From Portulaca oleracea (lineage: Eukaryota > Streptophyta > Magnoliopsida > Caryophyllales > Portulacaceae): a stretch of 64,000 nucleotides of DNA. The notes beneath the pieces were generated by a model that was not told the DNA's origin, made no database searches, and saw only the letters and a list, made by a program, of their open reading frames with translations. The DNA lies in assembly GCA_029582165.1 (NCBI GenBank), contig CM055873.1:39034295-39098294 (forward strand), given 5' to 3'. Shown here one piece after another: positions 23,532 through 34,282 of this stretch. The stretch's first letter is position 1. The number at the start of each line of letters is the position of its first letter. A program made the translations under genes and the position numbers.

Positions 23532-25643
23532 CTCTAATTATCAAGAATTGCCTTAATAATTTTTGCAATGGGTCGGGACAGAAATTTAGCCCACAAAAAT
23601 CCCAAGTTTTCTTCTCTCCAAATACGCCTGTGGAAGATAGAACCTCGATTTGTGGTATTCTAGATATGAATGAAACGGATGATATTGGCAGATATCTAGG
23701 TGTACCAGCCTTGCACAAAAGGGTGACTCGATCTACATTTCAAGGCATTTTGGATCGAATTGACAAACATCTGGAAGGATGGCAAGCAAAACACCTCTCC
23801 TTAGCGGGTCGGATCACGCTTATTAAGTCCACGATTAATGTTATTCCCACATACACCATGCAGACGGCAAAAATTCCGCGGTCCGTTTGTGATGATATTG
23901 ACCGGAAAATTCGGAATTTTTTGTAGAGTGGCGCACAAGGGGAAAAAAAGATTCACTTGGCTAATTGGAAATTAGTCACAAAAAATAAAAATCTTGGGGG
24001 ACTAGGATTAGTTTCCATGCGTGTTTTAAATATGGGATATTTCTCCAAGTTGGGATGGAGGTTCTTGTCTAATAATAAAGAGATTTGGGCCAAGGTTTTG
24101 GCAAGAAGATACTGCAATTTTGGCAATGATAATATGCCAATCTCCACTCGTCACATACAACCTCACTATAAATCTTCTAATGTTTGGCAAGGATTATCAA
24201 GCATCTCAAGCATACTCAATTCAAATATTTCCATGGAGATGGGAGATGGACGCGACACATTCTTCTAGCTCGACAACTGGCTCGGTGATGGCCCTCTCAT
24301 TGACAAAGCTACGTCCATAATTACGGTGACGGAGAGTCAGCGTTTAGCCGCCGACTACTGGGATAGGCTGCTGGGGTGGCGCTGGGCTGACTTCGCCGGA
24401 CAACTCCCAAATTCGGTGCTGCTGAGAATCGCCTCTGTGGAGCTCGCTGAGGAGGGGGTGGGCGACAGCATGGTCTGGAACAACTCTAGCCATGGCGGTT
24501 TCGAAATGCAGGCAGCTCTTACCATCATCCAAGGACCCATCGAGGAAGAAGACCCGATGGAATGGGTTCGCATCTGGCGCCTTCAAGTTCCGCAGAAGGT
24601 AAGAGTTTTCCTTTGGCTCATATGGCATAACCGTTTGATGACGCAGGAAAATCGAGCCGTGAGAAATATGACTGACGATAATCGCTGCCGTCACTGTAAT
24701 GAGGATGTGGAGGATCTCGATCACCTCTTCCGGCGTTGTCCCAAAGCCGCGGAAGTGTGGCGCGAAGCTGAGGCGGATGGGCTTGCAGTCAGAATGGCCC
24801 ACCGCCCCTTCAAAGGGTGGTTTGCGGCGGGGCTGGAAGCTAGAAACCGGGAAGATCGTGGACCGGTGGCTTTTGCAATGGTTCTCTGGCACTTGTGGAT
24901 TTGGAGAAACTACCGGGTGTTTGGGCGGGAAACTCTTATCCCACACGACATAGGCTCGTACCTACAAAATGAAGTCACCTGAGTGCACGAAGCTTTCTTG
25001 AACAACGAAGATCATAATGGGGTGTGGGGCTATCATATGGCGGATCCGAATCTCCGTGTGTTCCACTGGGTAAGCTCGGGGTTGGGGTGGTACCAATTGT
25101 GCACAGATGGGGCGTCTGGGATTAACCCACGTAAAGCAACGGGAGGCGAGTAATCCGGGGAGCAGCGGGTAACTGGCACCGGGGGTTCACTGCCTCCTTT
25201 GGACAGCATCGCCCGCTAATGGCGGAACTCCACGCTGTCGAGGAGGGACTGAAACTGGCTCGGGATATGGGCATCCGATGTCTTGAGCTGAAAACTGACT
25301 CTCAAGTTGTGGCGGGACTCATAAGCGGAATAGTGCTGCTTCAAGCGGCGAGAGTTACTGACGTTGTCCGGAGATGCAAACAACTCATAGAACGGGATGA
25401 ATGGGAAGTCCGAGTTGCGTACTTCTATAGAGAGGCTAACCTTGTGGCCGATCGTCTTGCTAAACTAGGCCTTGAGCTAGAAGAATTAGAAGTTAGGGTT
25501 CTTGTTGATCCCCCAAGGGACGTTATGTACCAGCTCCATGTTGATATCATGAGAGCTAGGGGCCTCTTTATTATGTAAGTTGTTTCTTCAGTTTTGATTG
25601 AATAAATTGGGGTTTCCCCGCCTTTTGCACCAAAAAAAAAAAA
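23532..25643 (+). pseudogene. 5'-truncated LINE with RT C-terminus, zf-RVT and RNase H domains
   Basis: Homology starts directly after the duplication, within the RT C-terminal region (GQKFSPQKSQVFFSP, YLGVPALHKRVTR, HLSLAGRITLIKS). A second section (LANWKLVTKNKNLGGLGL) follows, then a zf-RVT region near 24590-24770 (VPQKVRVFLWLIWHNRL and CRHCNEDVEDLDHLFRRCP). The C-terminal RNase H near 25080-25560 includes CTDGAS, MAELHAVEEGL, LKTDSQVVAG and EANLVADRLAKL, matching the acidic active-site order of plant LINE RNase H. Stops at about 23923, 24267 and 24980 and a frameshift near 25148 kill it. The first two sit where Trp is expected (TGG to TAG). The 3' end has aataaa and a poly(A) run of 12. 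Sequence after about 24.3 kb is visibly more GC-rich than before. Confidence 0.92.
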
Positions 25644-25704
25644 CAAAATTTATGAAGCAGATAAATCTTGAAAACGGAATTTTTGGGAATTTTATCTACC
25701 TAAG
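25644..25704 (+). repeat. Right copy of ~60-bp target-site duplication of the RNase H LINE
   Basis: Begins caaaatttatgaagcagat immediately after the poly(A) and ends ttttatctacctaag. The solo-LTR sequence then continues. Confidence 0.8.
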
Positions 25705-26929
25705 AAAGTTGTATGTTTTTAGTTAGCAAAATTCTTTATAGTAATCCTCTAATGTGTTGTCACCTATGGGAAAAAGAACAAAAGAAAATTCAGCTCATAC
25801 CCATTAAAAAGATTAAAGGAAATAAATTATTGTTAGTAGAGATCTAGGGGAAGCATCTAGGTGTAAAATACCAATTAAAAACAAAACCAAAGCCACTCAT
25901 CCTCACCAAATATGCAGCCCATGGTTTTATCTACAACTTGCTAAACTAGAAGCATCATTGCACCTAGGGGCTAGAAGACCCAAAACAATCCAACCAAATA
26001 TTTGCTCTATATTTTGTTTGATCTTACACTCCAAATCTCACACAATCATCCTCATTCTCTCTCCACTCAGCGAAGTCCCTCCCTTCTCACTATTATAAAA
26101 ACCCCTCATCCATCCCAAATCAGTCCAAGAACCTCACTATACCAAACACTCCCTTCAAACACAAAAAGATTTGCATTAAAATAGAAGAAAAGAGTTAAAA
26201 ATGAGGTTTTTGTTCTCAAGCATCCAAGGAATCTCTTCCATCCAGTCTAGTCACTCTCAAAGGATACCCAAAAACACCAAGGAAGTCAAGGTATGGAGAT
26301 CTAGATTTTCAGCCCCAAATGGATGTGTGTTAACTGCCTAAGAGAAGGCCATAAGGGCTGAAAATCATTATATTTATATAATGTTTATTTGGTTGATTAC
26401 TTACACTTGATGAGATTTATGTTTTATGTATTCATGATGTATGTGAAGTATGATATTGCAAGTTGATGATACTAACTTTTGCTACCAAGTCCATGATAAA
26501 GTATTTTATGAAATCAAGTAATATTATTCCATCTTTTATGTGATAATCTTGATGTTACCACTGTCATATGACAAAGAGATATATGATTCTAAGTTTATGA
26601 TACTACTTATAATGCTACTTTATGATACTTATGATTTAAGGTTATGATGCAACTTATGGTGCTACTTTATGATACTCATGATTTAAGTTTATGGTGCTAC
26701 TTTATGATGCCACCACAAGATATTAAGCTATTAGGACATGTTTTATGGAGATACTCATGGTACTAACTAACGATTAAAGTTATAATACATGTTCTATGTG
26801 TTCTTTGCATCATTTAGCATTTCATGCATTCATGGCATGTAGTAAGATGATCTTGAATCATCTTCAGTAAGTCCCCTTGGGTATATGATTCTTTAAATCC
26901 TACCGGGCAAGAGTGATGGTCTATAAGGC

Positions 26930-27125
26930 ACACTCATTTTATGGTCCTTCTATGGTTCATTTATTGTCCTTTTATGAGATCTCTATGGATTTTCTATGAT
27001 CCTTTTATGATCTTTCTATGGTTCCTTTTATGATCCTTCTATGATTCCTCCATGATCTTTCTATGGTTCCTATATGGTCCTTCTATGTTTCCTTTATGGA
27101 CATTCTATGGTTCTTTTATGACTCT
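26930..27125 (+). repeat. Minisatellite-like atggtccttct repeats in the solo LTR
   Basis: About a dozen or more degenerate units of 11-13 bp, such as atggtccttct, atgatctttct and atggttccttt, run head to tail. A similar low-complexity block with tatgatactacttatgatgc units lies at about 26570-26720, and a gtttatgtatgtat block at 27320-27490. Confidence 0.75.
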
Positions 27126-28138
27126 CCAAGTCCCATGGGCAGTATGACAAGGTATGATAAGTGGTACCACTAAGTCCCGTAGGCATCATGGTTTATGGTA
27201 TGAGGATCCTCACTATGAAATCCCATAGAGGCGTCATGGACATCCAAGTGCTTGGCCAAGCCATTTTATGAGCATTAGGCATCTAGGTCATAGAGCATAT
27301 GCACACAAGGATCATGATATTGTATATATGCATGTTTATGTATGTATGTTAATGATTATGTATGGTTAAGTTTATGTATATGAATATTTATGTATGGTTA
27401 TGTTTATGTGTATGTATGTTTAGACACGTTTAGGTATGTATATGTATGTTCATATATGGTTGTGTAAGTATATATATGGTTAGGTATGTTATAATCTCCA
27501 TACTTAGCTTCAGCTAATCCATGTTTATGTCCCCCTCTTAGGACCAATCCATCTAAGAAGGCATGATTTTGGGAGATCTTCAAAGGAAAAGGAGGCATGG
27601 AGGCCATGGGATGATGATGGGAACCAAGGGCTTACTTCAAGAAGACATGAATAAAGACTTAAATTAATTAAGTACATGTAATTTCTATTTCTTCTATGAC
27701 ATGACTCTAATTTACCTTGCATTACTAAAGAATCTATATGTAAAGTGATTAATGAGAAAGTATTACTTTCCCTCCGATCCCTTACTACAAATCACCTTAA
27801 TAATGAACTAAGGGAGAAAGCTCAAGCTAGGGGTGCATTTCCTTGGGAGTTATGTAGTGAGGACTACCCACCTTACTCCTTAGGTAATATAAGCCCTATT
27901 TTGCCTAAGCTTAATTCATAACATGACCTTATTAAGAAATCCTTAATTTGAACAAGATTATTACCAAAGCACTTGATGACATATGGACTTATATGGATGT
28001 TATGGACATGCATGGCCTTTATGGAAAATATGGACTCAAATGGATCATATGCACTCATGTTACTAAATACATTAAATTGGTAACTAAGATAATATGACAC
28101 ATACTAAAAAAAAAAAAAAGTATGGACGTTACAGCAAT

Positions 28139-29337
28139 TCATTGAGAGTAGGAAAAGGAAACATGTTTAGTACTAAAACTTAGGATAATAATAATATGGA
28201 AAATCTCCTAAAAGTTAGCTAAAACCTAAAAAAAGCTATTGTGAAAATGTCTCATTAATCAATTTATTCAAGGGTACAAGACTGCGCAAAAACACAATCG
28301 TTTTGGGCTAAAAATGTTAAAATAGTGTCGTCGTGGTTGCGACGGCGGAGGTCGCGTGCGCAACCTGCCTGACTCAACCCTTTTCCCTTTGAATTCAAGG
28401 CAGTTTCGTCACGGGTGTCATAGACGCCATCACGGGTGGCACGACCTTCGAGCCTCTTTCTCTGTTTTCTCCCTCTCTTGTCCCAGCTGTCACCACCTTA
28501 GTACTTAACCAAAACAACTAAAAATGCATTAAAAATTCATAAAAACATCTTGGGATCGGGTGAAAACTTTAAGGTTAGAAGTGTAATATAGGCCTTAAGA
28601 TGGGCCTAAACATATATATGGCTAGGGTTATGGAAAATCCCTAGGAGAGAGCCCCAAATCAAGGGCCATAATTAACACTATTACAATCCCAAGGCTAGGA
28701 TTAAGTCTTTCAAATACATCATATTGGGAGTGGGGTATTTGGAGAAAATTATATGAGATTAATGAAAGCCTGAAACATAAAGGAAAGAAAAAGACACCAA
28801 GAATTTTCGCCGGAGAACTGCATATGACATGATCGTGTCATACAGTGACAGGATTGTGTCACTTGAAAAATCTTCAGAAGGGCACGAGGCTTGGCAAGGA
28901 CACGACCATGTCATGGTAGGACACGATCGTGACCCCTTCTCTAGACGTGTCACCACGATTGTAGCAGACCCCGACACGATCGTGTCTTCTTTGAAACAAT
29001 TACGGACCAATGACCTATTGGTGAGATGCTCGTGCGGTTCGATGACATGCCCATGTCATGCACTGTTTCTTCTTTCCTTGTTCTTTCTTCCTTCTCACAT
29101 TGAACCCGACTCTCCTTATTAGTATATCGAGGGTATTTGACTCCCTAAAGACCCCGTGGGGCCTCGGGAATACTCCAAAGCAGATGAAACTAGAAGAGAC
29201 CCAAGATCACTTGGCTCGAACCTATGGAAATACTTAGTCGAGGCACAAATGTCGTGAGGTGCGGTTTTGATCACGACCTCCTCCCCTATACGTGGCACAA
29301 TAAGCTGAAGTTACGTGTTCGGGCAGTGAGGAATGTG
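28139..29337. other. Unassigned segment with palindrome clusters
   Basis: No coding frame is supported. The part from about 28820 to 29060 contains short palindromes of the type GACACGATCGTGTC, and 28320-28440 has looser cgtcacgggtg-type motifs. The texture is that of an LTR or retroelement leader, but I cannot find its ends. Confidence 0.5.
28823..29060. repeat. Cluster of GACACG-type palindromes
   Basis: Units: TATGACATGATCGTGTCATA (28823-28842), AGTGACAGGATTGTGTCACT (28844-28863), GGACACGACCATGTCA (28898), GGACACGATCGTGACC (28919), GACACGATCGTGTC (28973-28986) and GATGACATGCCCATGTCATG (29041-29060). The core CACGNNCGTG resembles the palindromes of the other LTRs, but with a two-base centre and GAC/GTC outer bases. 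Confidence 0.8.
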
Positions 29338-31321
29338 TCACAAATGAGATTATGCATAAGTTCAATATGTTGAAAAATGAGACCTCTTGGGTAGGTCCAA
29401 AACTTGACATGGAAAAAGTGTATAGAGTTGAATGAAAATTCTTACAGATATTTTAAACTTAATGGGTTTTCGTCACACTTGGATAAAATGAGTTATTGAA
29501 TGCATTTCAATGGTCTCTTATTCAATTATGATTACTGACCAACCATGTGGCTTAATAAAACCCACTAAGGGTCTTCGATAAGAAGAGCCTTGTCCCCTTA
29601 CATGTTTCTTTTACATGTTTCTTTACATACTCACGTTAAGTTTTGTTTTCTGATGCCAAAAAAGACTTGTGAACAACTAGATAGAATAAATAGGAATTTC
29701 TTTTGGAAAAATTCAACAAAAGGTATCATTCTCGTTAAAAAAATTAGTAAATCGAAAGATCAAGGATGACTTGGTCTCAGAAAAACTCGTGATATTAACC
29801 TGGTATTTCACTACAACTTAATTTGGGAGTTTTTTTATGACCTAAATAGCTTATGGGCACGAAAAAAAAAGAGATTTAGATATGCTAATGGTAGAAGTTT
29901 GTTTATGAGTCAACCTAAACCAATAGATTCAAGGGTTTGGAAAAATTTGAATAGAGCTTATAGTGTGTATAAATTAGGAACTCGTTAGAAAATTGGAGAC
30001 GACACTAAAGTTAAATTATGATGTGATAATTAGTGCCACCAAGCTCCCTTAATGATATTTGCTCTTTTAATAGTGTAAATATGGACAATAACCTTTTTGT
30101 TGGTGACTTTATTATTGATAAGCATCGTGATATCCCTAAAGTTAGGGATATCCTCCCCTTGATATTGCTAAGGTTGTGCTCTCTACCCCTCTCCCCTATT
30201 TTGAGCAAGTGGGTGAGAAATGTTGGGTACTAATAGGAGTTGGCCAATTTTCTATTAAATTAGCCTTTTGGTTGTGTCATGGTATAAATAAAAGAGCAAA
30301 ATGGAAAGGTGGTTGGATATGGAACTTTGCGTCCAACCAAAACTAAAAACAAATTTGTTGGCAATATTTTTCATAATGGTCTTCCCCTTAAGGGAAACTT
30401 AGTCCCACAAGATGTCAATTTTGATCATTCTTGTAATGTGTACAGATCATATGGAATCCAATCGACACTTGATCCATCAATGTTATTTTTACGAAAAAGT
30501 TTGGAAAATGGCTAAATTAAAGATCATAATTGTTTGTATTCCACAATAGCTTGGCCACTTGATTCCAGTGATTAGGACATTCTTCTAACTTTTCGAGTCA
30601 ATCTCTCTTCTAGTAAGCTCAAAAGATTTACCTACCTTCTTTGGAGTATTTAGAAGGAGCAAAATAATTTCTTCAACCATGTCAGAGTTATCATCTGGGC
30701 GAAAAAGAACTTTGCGGAGTGGCAAGCTAGAAGATATTTTTAGGCATTTCCATTTTTCCAGCAAAATGGTCGTGTGTCTCCCTTTCGTTTTTACCATACT
30801 GTTCATGTTGGTTGGGAGCGCCCGACTCTTGAGTAGGTTAAACTTAACTGTGGCGGTTACGTCCAACATCATGGGGTAGCAACTAGATTGGTCATTTGTG
30901 ATCATCTTGGAAGAATACTTCGAGCAAGGTCCTTTAAACTTAACTATGAAGTTTGAGATTTAAAATTCTCTTCTAGTATAGGCTACAAGAAAGTTTAGAT
31001 TGAAAGTGACAATTTTAATCTTACCTATGCGATCCAAGGGGTGTTCAAAGTTTCGCGACACATAGATATGGTTATTAGAGATATCAAGATATTTGTACAA
31101 TACTTTGAGATGTTTTCGGTTAAACATATTTTTAGAGAAGCCAATATGACGACTGACTGGTTAGCTAACAAGAGGCATTCAACTCAAACCTTGGACGTTT
31201 GGAGACATGGTCATGCTTGTGATTTTTCTTTTATTTATTTCAATATAATTTAGGAAGATGCCTTACGAAAAGAGTCTCCTTAATTTCTTTGTACTCCTCT
31301 TTTACCTAATTCAAAAAAAAA
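29338..31321 (+). pseudogene. Degenerate L1-type LINE with internal deletion
   Basis: The region starts inside RT with NEIMHKFNMLKN and LDMEKVYRVE (normally KAYDRVEW, Trp now a stop). The part that should carry GLRQGDP and the catalytic F-ADD box is lost or unrecognisable near 29570-29640. Homology resumes with MPKKTCEQLDRINRNFFW and GLRKTRDINLVFHYN. The C-terminal end of RNase H is readable at 31041-31250 (VKHIFREANMTTDWLAN), and a poly(A) run closes the element at 31313-31321. Stops and frameshifts occur in every section. It looks older than the LINE at 23.5 kb. Confidence 0.75.
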
Positions 31322-31656
31322 GTAAATATATATAATTAGGAGTTTTTATTGAAACTTACAGTTCTAGGAATGAAAATTATTAGAATTAACTAGTGGTAGA
31401 GGTGTTTTTTAGGGGTGGGGAGTGGGGTGGGAAGCAATTTGTTTTATAAAGTAATAGTCTTACACCCGTGCTATGCACGTGATTTAATAAAATAGTTATT
31501 TTAATTTTAAAAAGTTAAACGATAAATATAAATACAATCTAGAAACAACAAAATATCATACTATCAAATGAAAATATACCATAAAAGATCGATATCTTAA
31601 ACAACAACCAAACGCTCCACACATAAATTATAAGCATACCATGTAATACTCCTTTG

Positions 31657-31657
<1 letters not shown>
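31322..31657. other. Unassigned spacer
   Basis: AT-rich. It contains a G-rich patch (ggggtggggagtggggtggg near 31415) and a short hairpin-like ccgtgctatgcacg at about 31468. No gene is supported. Confidence 0.4.

Positions 31658-31705
<48 letters not shown>
31658..31705. repeat. (CA)n microsatellite
   Basis: 24 uninterrupted CA repeats lie directly next to the 3' end of a minus-strand LINE fragment, so on that strand the tail reads (TG)n. Confidence 0.97.
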
Positions 31706-31708
<3 letters not shown>

Positions 31709-32295
31709 TTTGCAAGAGCAAAGAATGAACACTTTATTGACAAAACAATTTAGTACACTAGGTCAAAGCGAGCCACCCCATAAAACCTATTTGCTATTGA
31801 AACCTATTTGCTATTACAAATCCAATTGATTACATTGTTATATCTTCTTCTGTTTCTTCCCCATGACATAGTTATATAGACCAGTCTTCTTTAATCTGAA
31901 CAATCATCACTTCATCAATTCTGGGATTTTTTCATGGACCCTAGCATTCCTCTCTTCCCAAATATGGTATATGATCGCTCAAAAAGCTGCCTTTGCTAGA
32001 CGCTTATCCTTGGGGAATTCTTCAGGGGACATCAACTAATAACACCAATCCTGTAGAGTTCCAGAATGGGTCTTAGGGGGGAGATGCGCCCAAGCAGAAA
32101 TTGCTTTTCTCACCTTCTTGGCCATGACACACTCAGTAAATAGGTGATCATGGGTTTCCTCATTGTTTTCACAGATAGGAAAGTTAGTATTTGAGCCCCC
32201 TTTCCATTTGGATGTTCGCATTCTTACTGGCAATTTCCTGTGCATCAGAACCCAGGTCGTGAAACTATGACGAGGAATGTTCAGCTGATTCCAAA
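31706..32295 (-). pseudogene. LINE 3' fragment (zf-RVT region), 5'-truncated
   Basis: The minus-strand frame at 32036-32245 reads MHRKLPVRMRTSKWKGG and HDHLFTECVMAKKV, a zf-RVT-like region of plant LINE ORF2 (usual form CPLC...ETxEHLFxxC). About 330 bp of probable 3' sequence follow to the microsatellite. The fragment stops at the (AT)-rich edge where the large LTR element begins. No upstream LINE sequence reappears beyond that element, so the fragment was already truncated there. Confidence 0.75.
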
Positions 32296-32300
32296 TATAT

Positions 32301-33006
32301 TGTTGAAGTATTTCAAGAGTTTAGAGGCATAAAAGTGTAAGGTATAAGCATAGGATCGACCCGAAGGTCGAATAAGAGCTTAACAAAGAAAATGGACTCA
32401 ACACGGATCGTGTTTAGTATGACACGACCTGTGTTGGCATCTAGAGATAACAGAAAGTATGCAAAGGATCAACACGGGTCGTGCTAGCTTCAACACGGAC
32501 CGTGTTGATCTAACACGTATCGTGTTGAGCACAGTCGGGATTGATTTTGTAATCCCTTGATTTATGCCTCGTGGTCAATTGATATTGAGCATGTTTTGGG
32601 ATAATATTTGACTGAGAAATCAGTCATGATTTCTCATCAATATTATTCAAACCAATCCCTTGGATTATGCTCTTGATTATGGCAAGTTTCACCCTCTTGA
32701 TAGCTCCAAAGTTTACTATGTAAGGTGGATGAATTCCACATTCATCCACACCCTCAATCGTCTTCTTCTTCCTTTCTAGAAAGCATTCAACACACTCTTA
32801 AGGTGTTGACTGCAGTAACTCTTTGAGAGTACCTTGAGAAATCTTGTTACTTTGCTTACAAGAAGTTAGGTTTTACCCTTGAGTCTTTTCACGGTCTAGT
32901 GAATAAGTCTTAAGGGGAGCAGGTGTAACCGTCGACTCCTAGCCACCCAAGTGATCCCCCATCTTCCATGTGACCGTGTTTATCCATCTCATTGTTTTTT
33001 CCAGCA
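32301..33006 (+). mobile_element. 5' LTR (left) of a large non-coding LTR retroelement
   Basis: Starts TGTTGAAGTATTTCAAGAG and ends ...tgttttttccagca, matching the right LTR at 38876-39591 over its whole length. The exact right edge is uncertain by 3 bp (33003 or 33006). With the longer choice, tatat flanks both ends of the element (32296-32300 and 39592-39596). Because that sequence is low complexity it is only weak TSD evidence. Confidence 0.85.
32399..32530. repeat. Palindrome cluster in the left LTR (five units)
   Basis: AACACGGATCGTGTT (about 32400), GACACGACCTGTGTTGG (32421), TCAACACGGGTCGTGCT (32469), TCAACACGGACCGTGTTGA (32490) and CTAACACGTATCGTGTTGAG (32510). Same type as in the copia LTR at 20.1 kb. 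Confidence 0.85.
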
Positions 33007-34209
33007 TTCTTAAGACTTATTTGTCACCATGAATGATCGAGTTTGAGGGATGGAATTTCAAGATCAAGATGCTATGGAATCGAAAGATAAGTTTATGTTG
33101 CTTTATACAAGTTCTTGTTTATTCAAGTTTATTGTTTTTAATTATCATGATTATTAATCAATTGTGATTCATTTGATTAATGTAGTTAAATTATCGATCC
33201 GTTGTGGCAATCGTGATTGATGGCTATACTCTAGACGTTTAAGGAGTGTGATGAGATTGCCTTCATATCGAGATAAGTTCTTTATTTTCATTAAGTTGGC
33301 ATTTATTTGATTTAAGTGGCAAAGTTATCTTGATTTGAATTTGGGTTGATTCAAATGGATGGATTAATTAGAAACATGTTGAGATTTATTTATATACCTT
33401 GTTGAGTCACCATTTACAAGTTTTCAAGAAAGTGGTGTGTTAAGGTGTTTGTGAGTACACGTTTGTTTGTCATTATGCCAAGATGTTAAGTGCGATTTTA
33501 TTATTGTCAAGTAAATGGCAAAATGCCATGTCGAGTGAGTTTATGAGTTTTGTGGAATGTATTTCTATGATTAAGTACATATATATGTTGTATATTCATA
33601 TATGAGTTGTTTATTGAATATAAAGCATGATAATTGTTTATTAAGTTTATCATGATTATTTATATTTAAATACATGAGTTTATCAATTTCCTTTTAATTG
33701 ATGAATGTTTAATTTTCAAGTATGTATGTCAATCCTTTTGATTCACATGTTTAAGTTTATGTACATGACTAGTGTTATTTTCGACTAGAGATACAAGCAT
33801 GCTTGAGTTAAGACAATGTTTATTCATGAAAGTTCTTGTATATATGTTTTGAGATATGTACTTGTGTTGTCTTGTTGTTTGGATCATGTCTTGTTAAGCA
33901 TACATACTATAAAAAAAGGTGTAAGTATTCATGAAATGTATGAGTTTGACATGGAAATTTATAAGTTGTGAGAATATGGATTCGTGGTAATTTGTCTCAA
34001 GATGAATTCATGTGATTAATTCTTATTTATTTGATTATGCAAAGAAGGCTTATATGTTTGCTCATATGTCTCAAGTCTTTGCATGTTTCTCTCAAAGTTC
34101 AAGTTGATTGTCTAATGTGAGTTCATGTTTATGATGTTTAAAGTTTTGACAATCATATGTTTATAAGTGCTTGAAAAGTATTCATAATTATATGTCCTTT
34201 AAATATATA

Positions 34210-34282
<73 letters not shown>

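Larger units (their letters stand above)
23239..28133. mobile_element. Solo LTR (unidentified gypsy-like family) carrying a LINE insertion
   Basis: Begins TGTAACAACCCCATAATA and ends ...GTATGGACGTTACA, with a perfect 5-bp duplication gcaat at 23234-23238 and 28134-28138. No second LTR or internal region is present, so it is a solo LTR left by recombination. Without the inserted LINE it is about 2.7 kb. A TATA-like tattataaaa (about 26091-26100) followed by pyrimidine-rich sequence could be its promoter, which would make the LTR plus-oriented. Its right half holds low-complexity repeats built on tatgatact and atggtccttct. Confidence 0.85.

Noticed and set aside
24344..24946. 200-codon minus-strand frame
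   Set aside because: Antisense of the GC-rich LINE zf-RVT region; the plus strand carries the recognised motifs.
31456..31480. Helitron 3' end (hairpin ccgtgctatgcacg)
   Set aside because: No CTRR end at the right distance and no 5' TC end were found.
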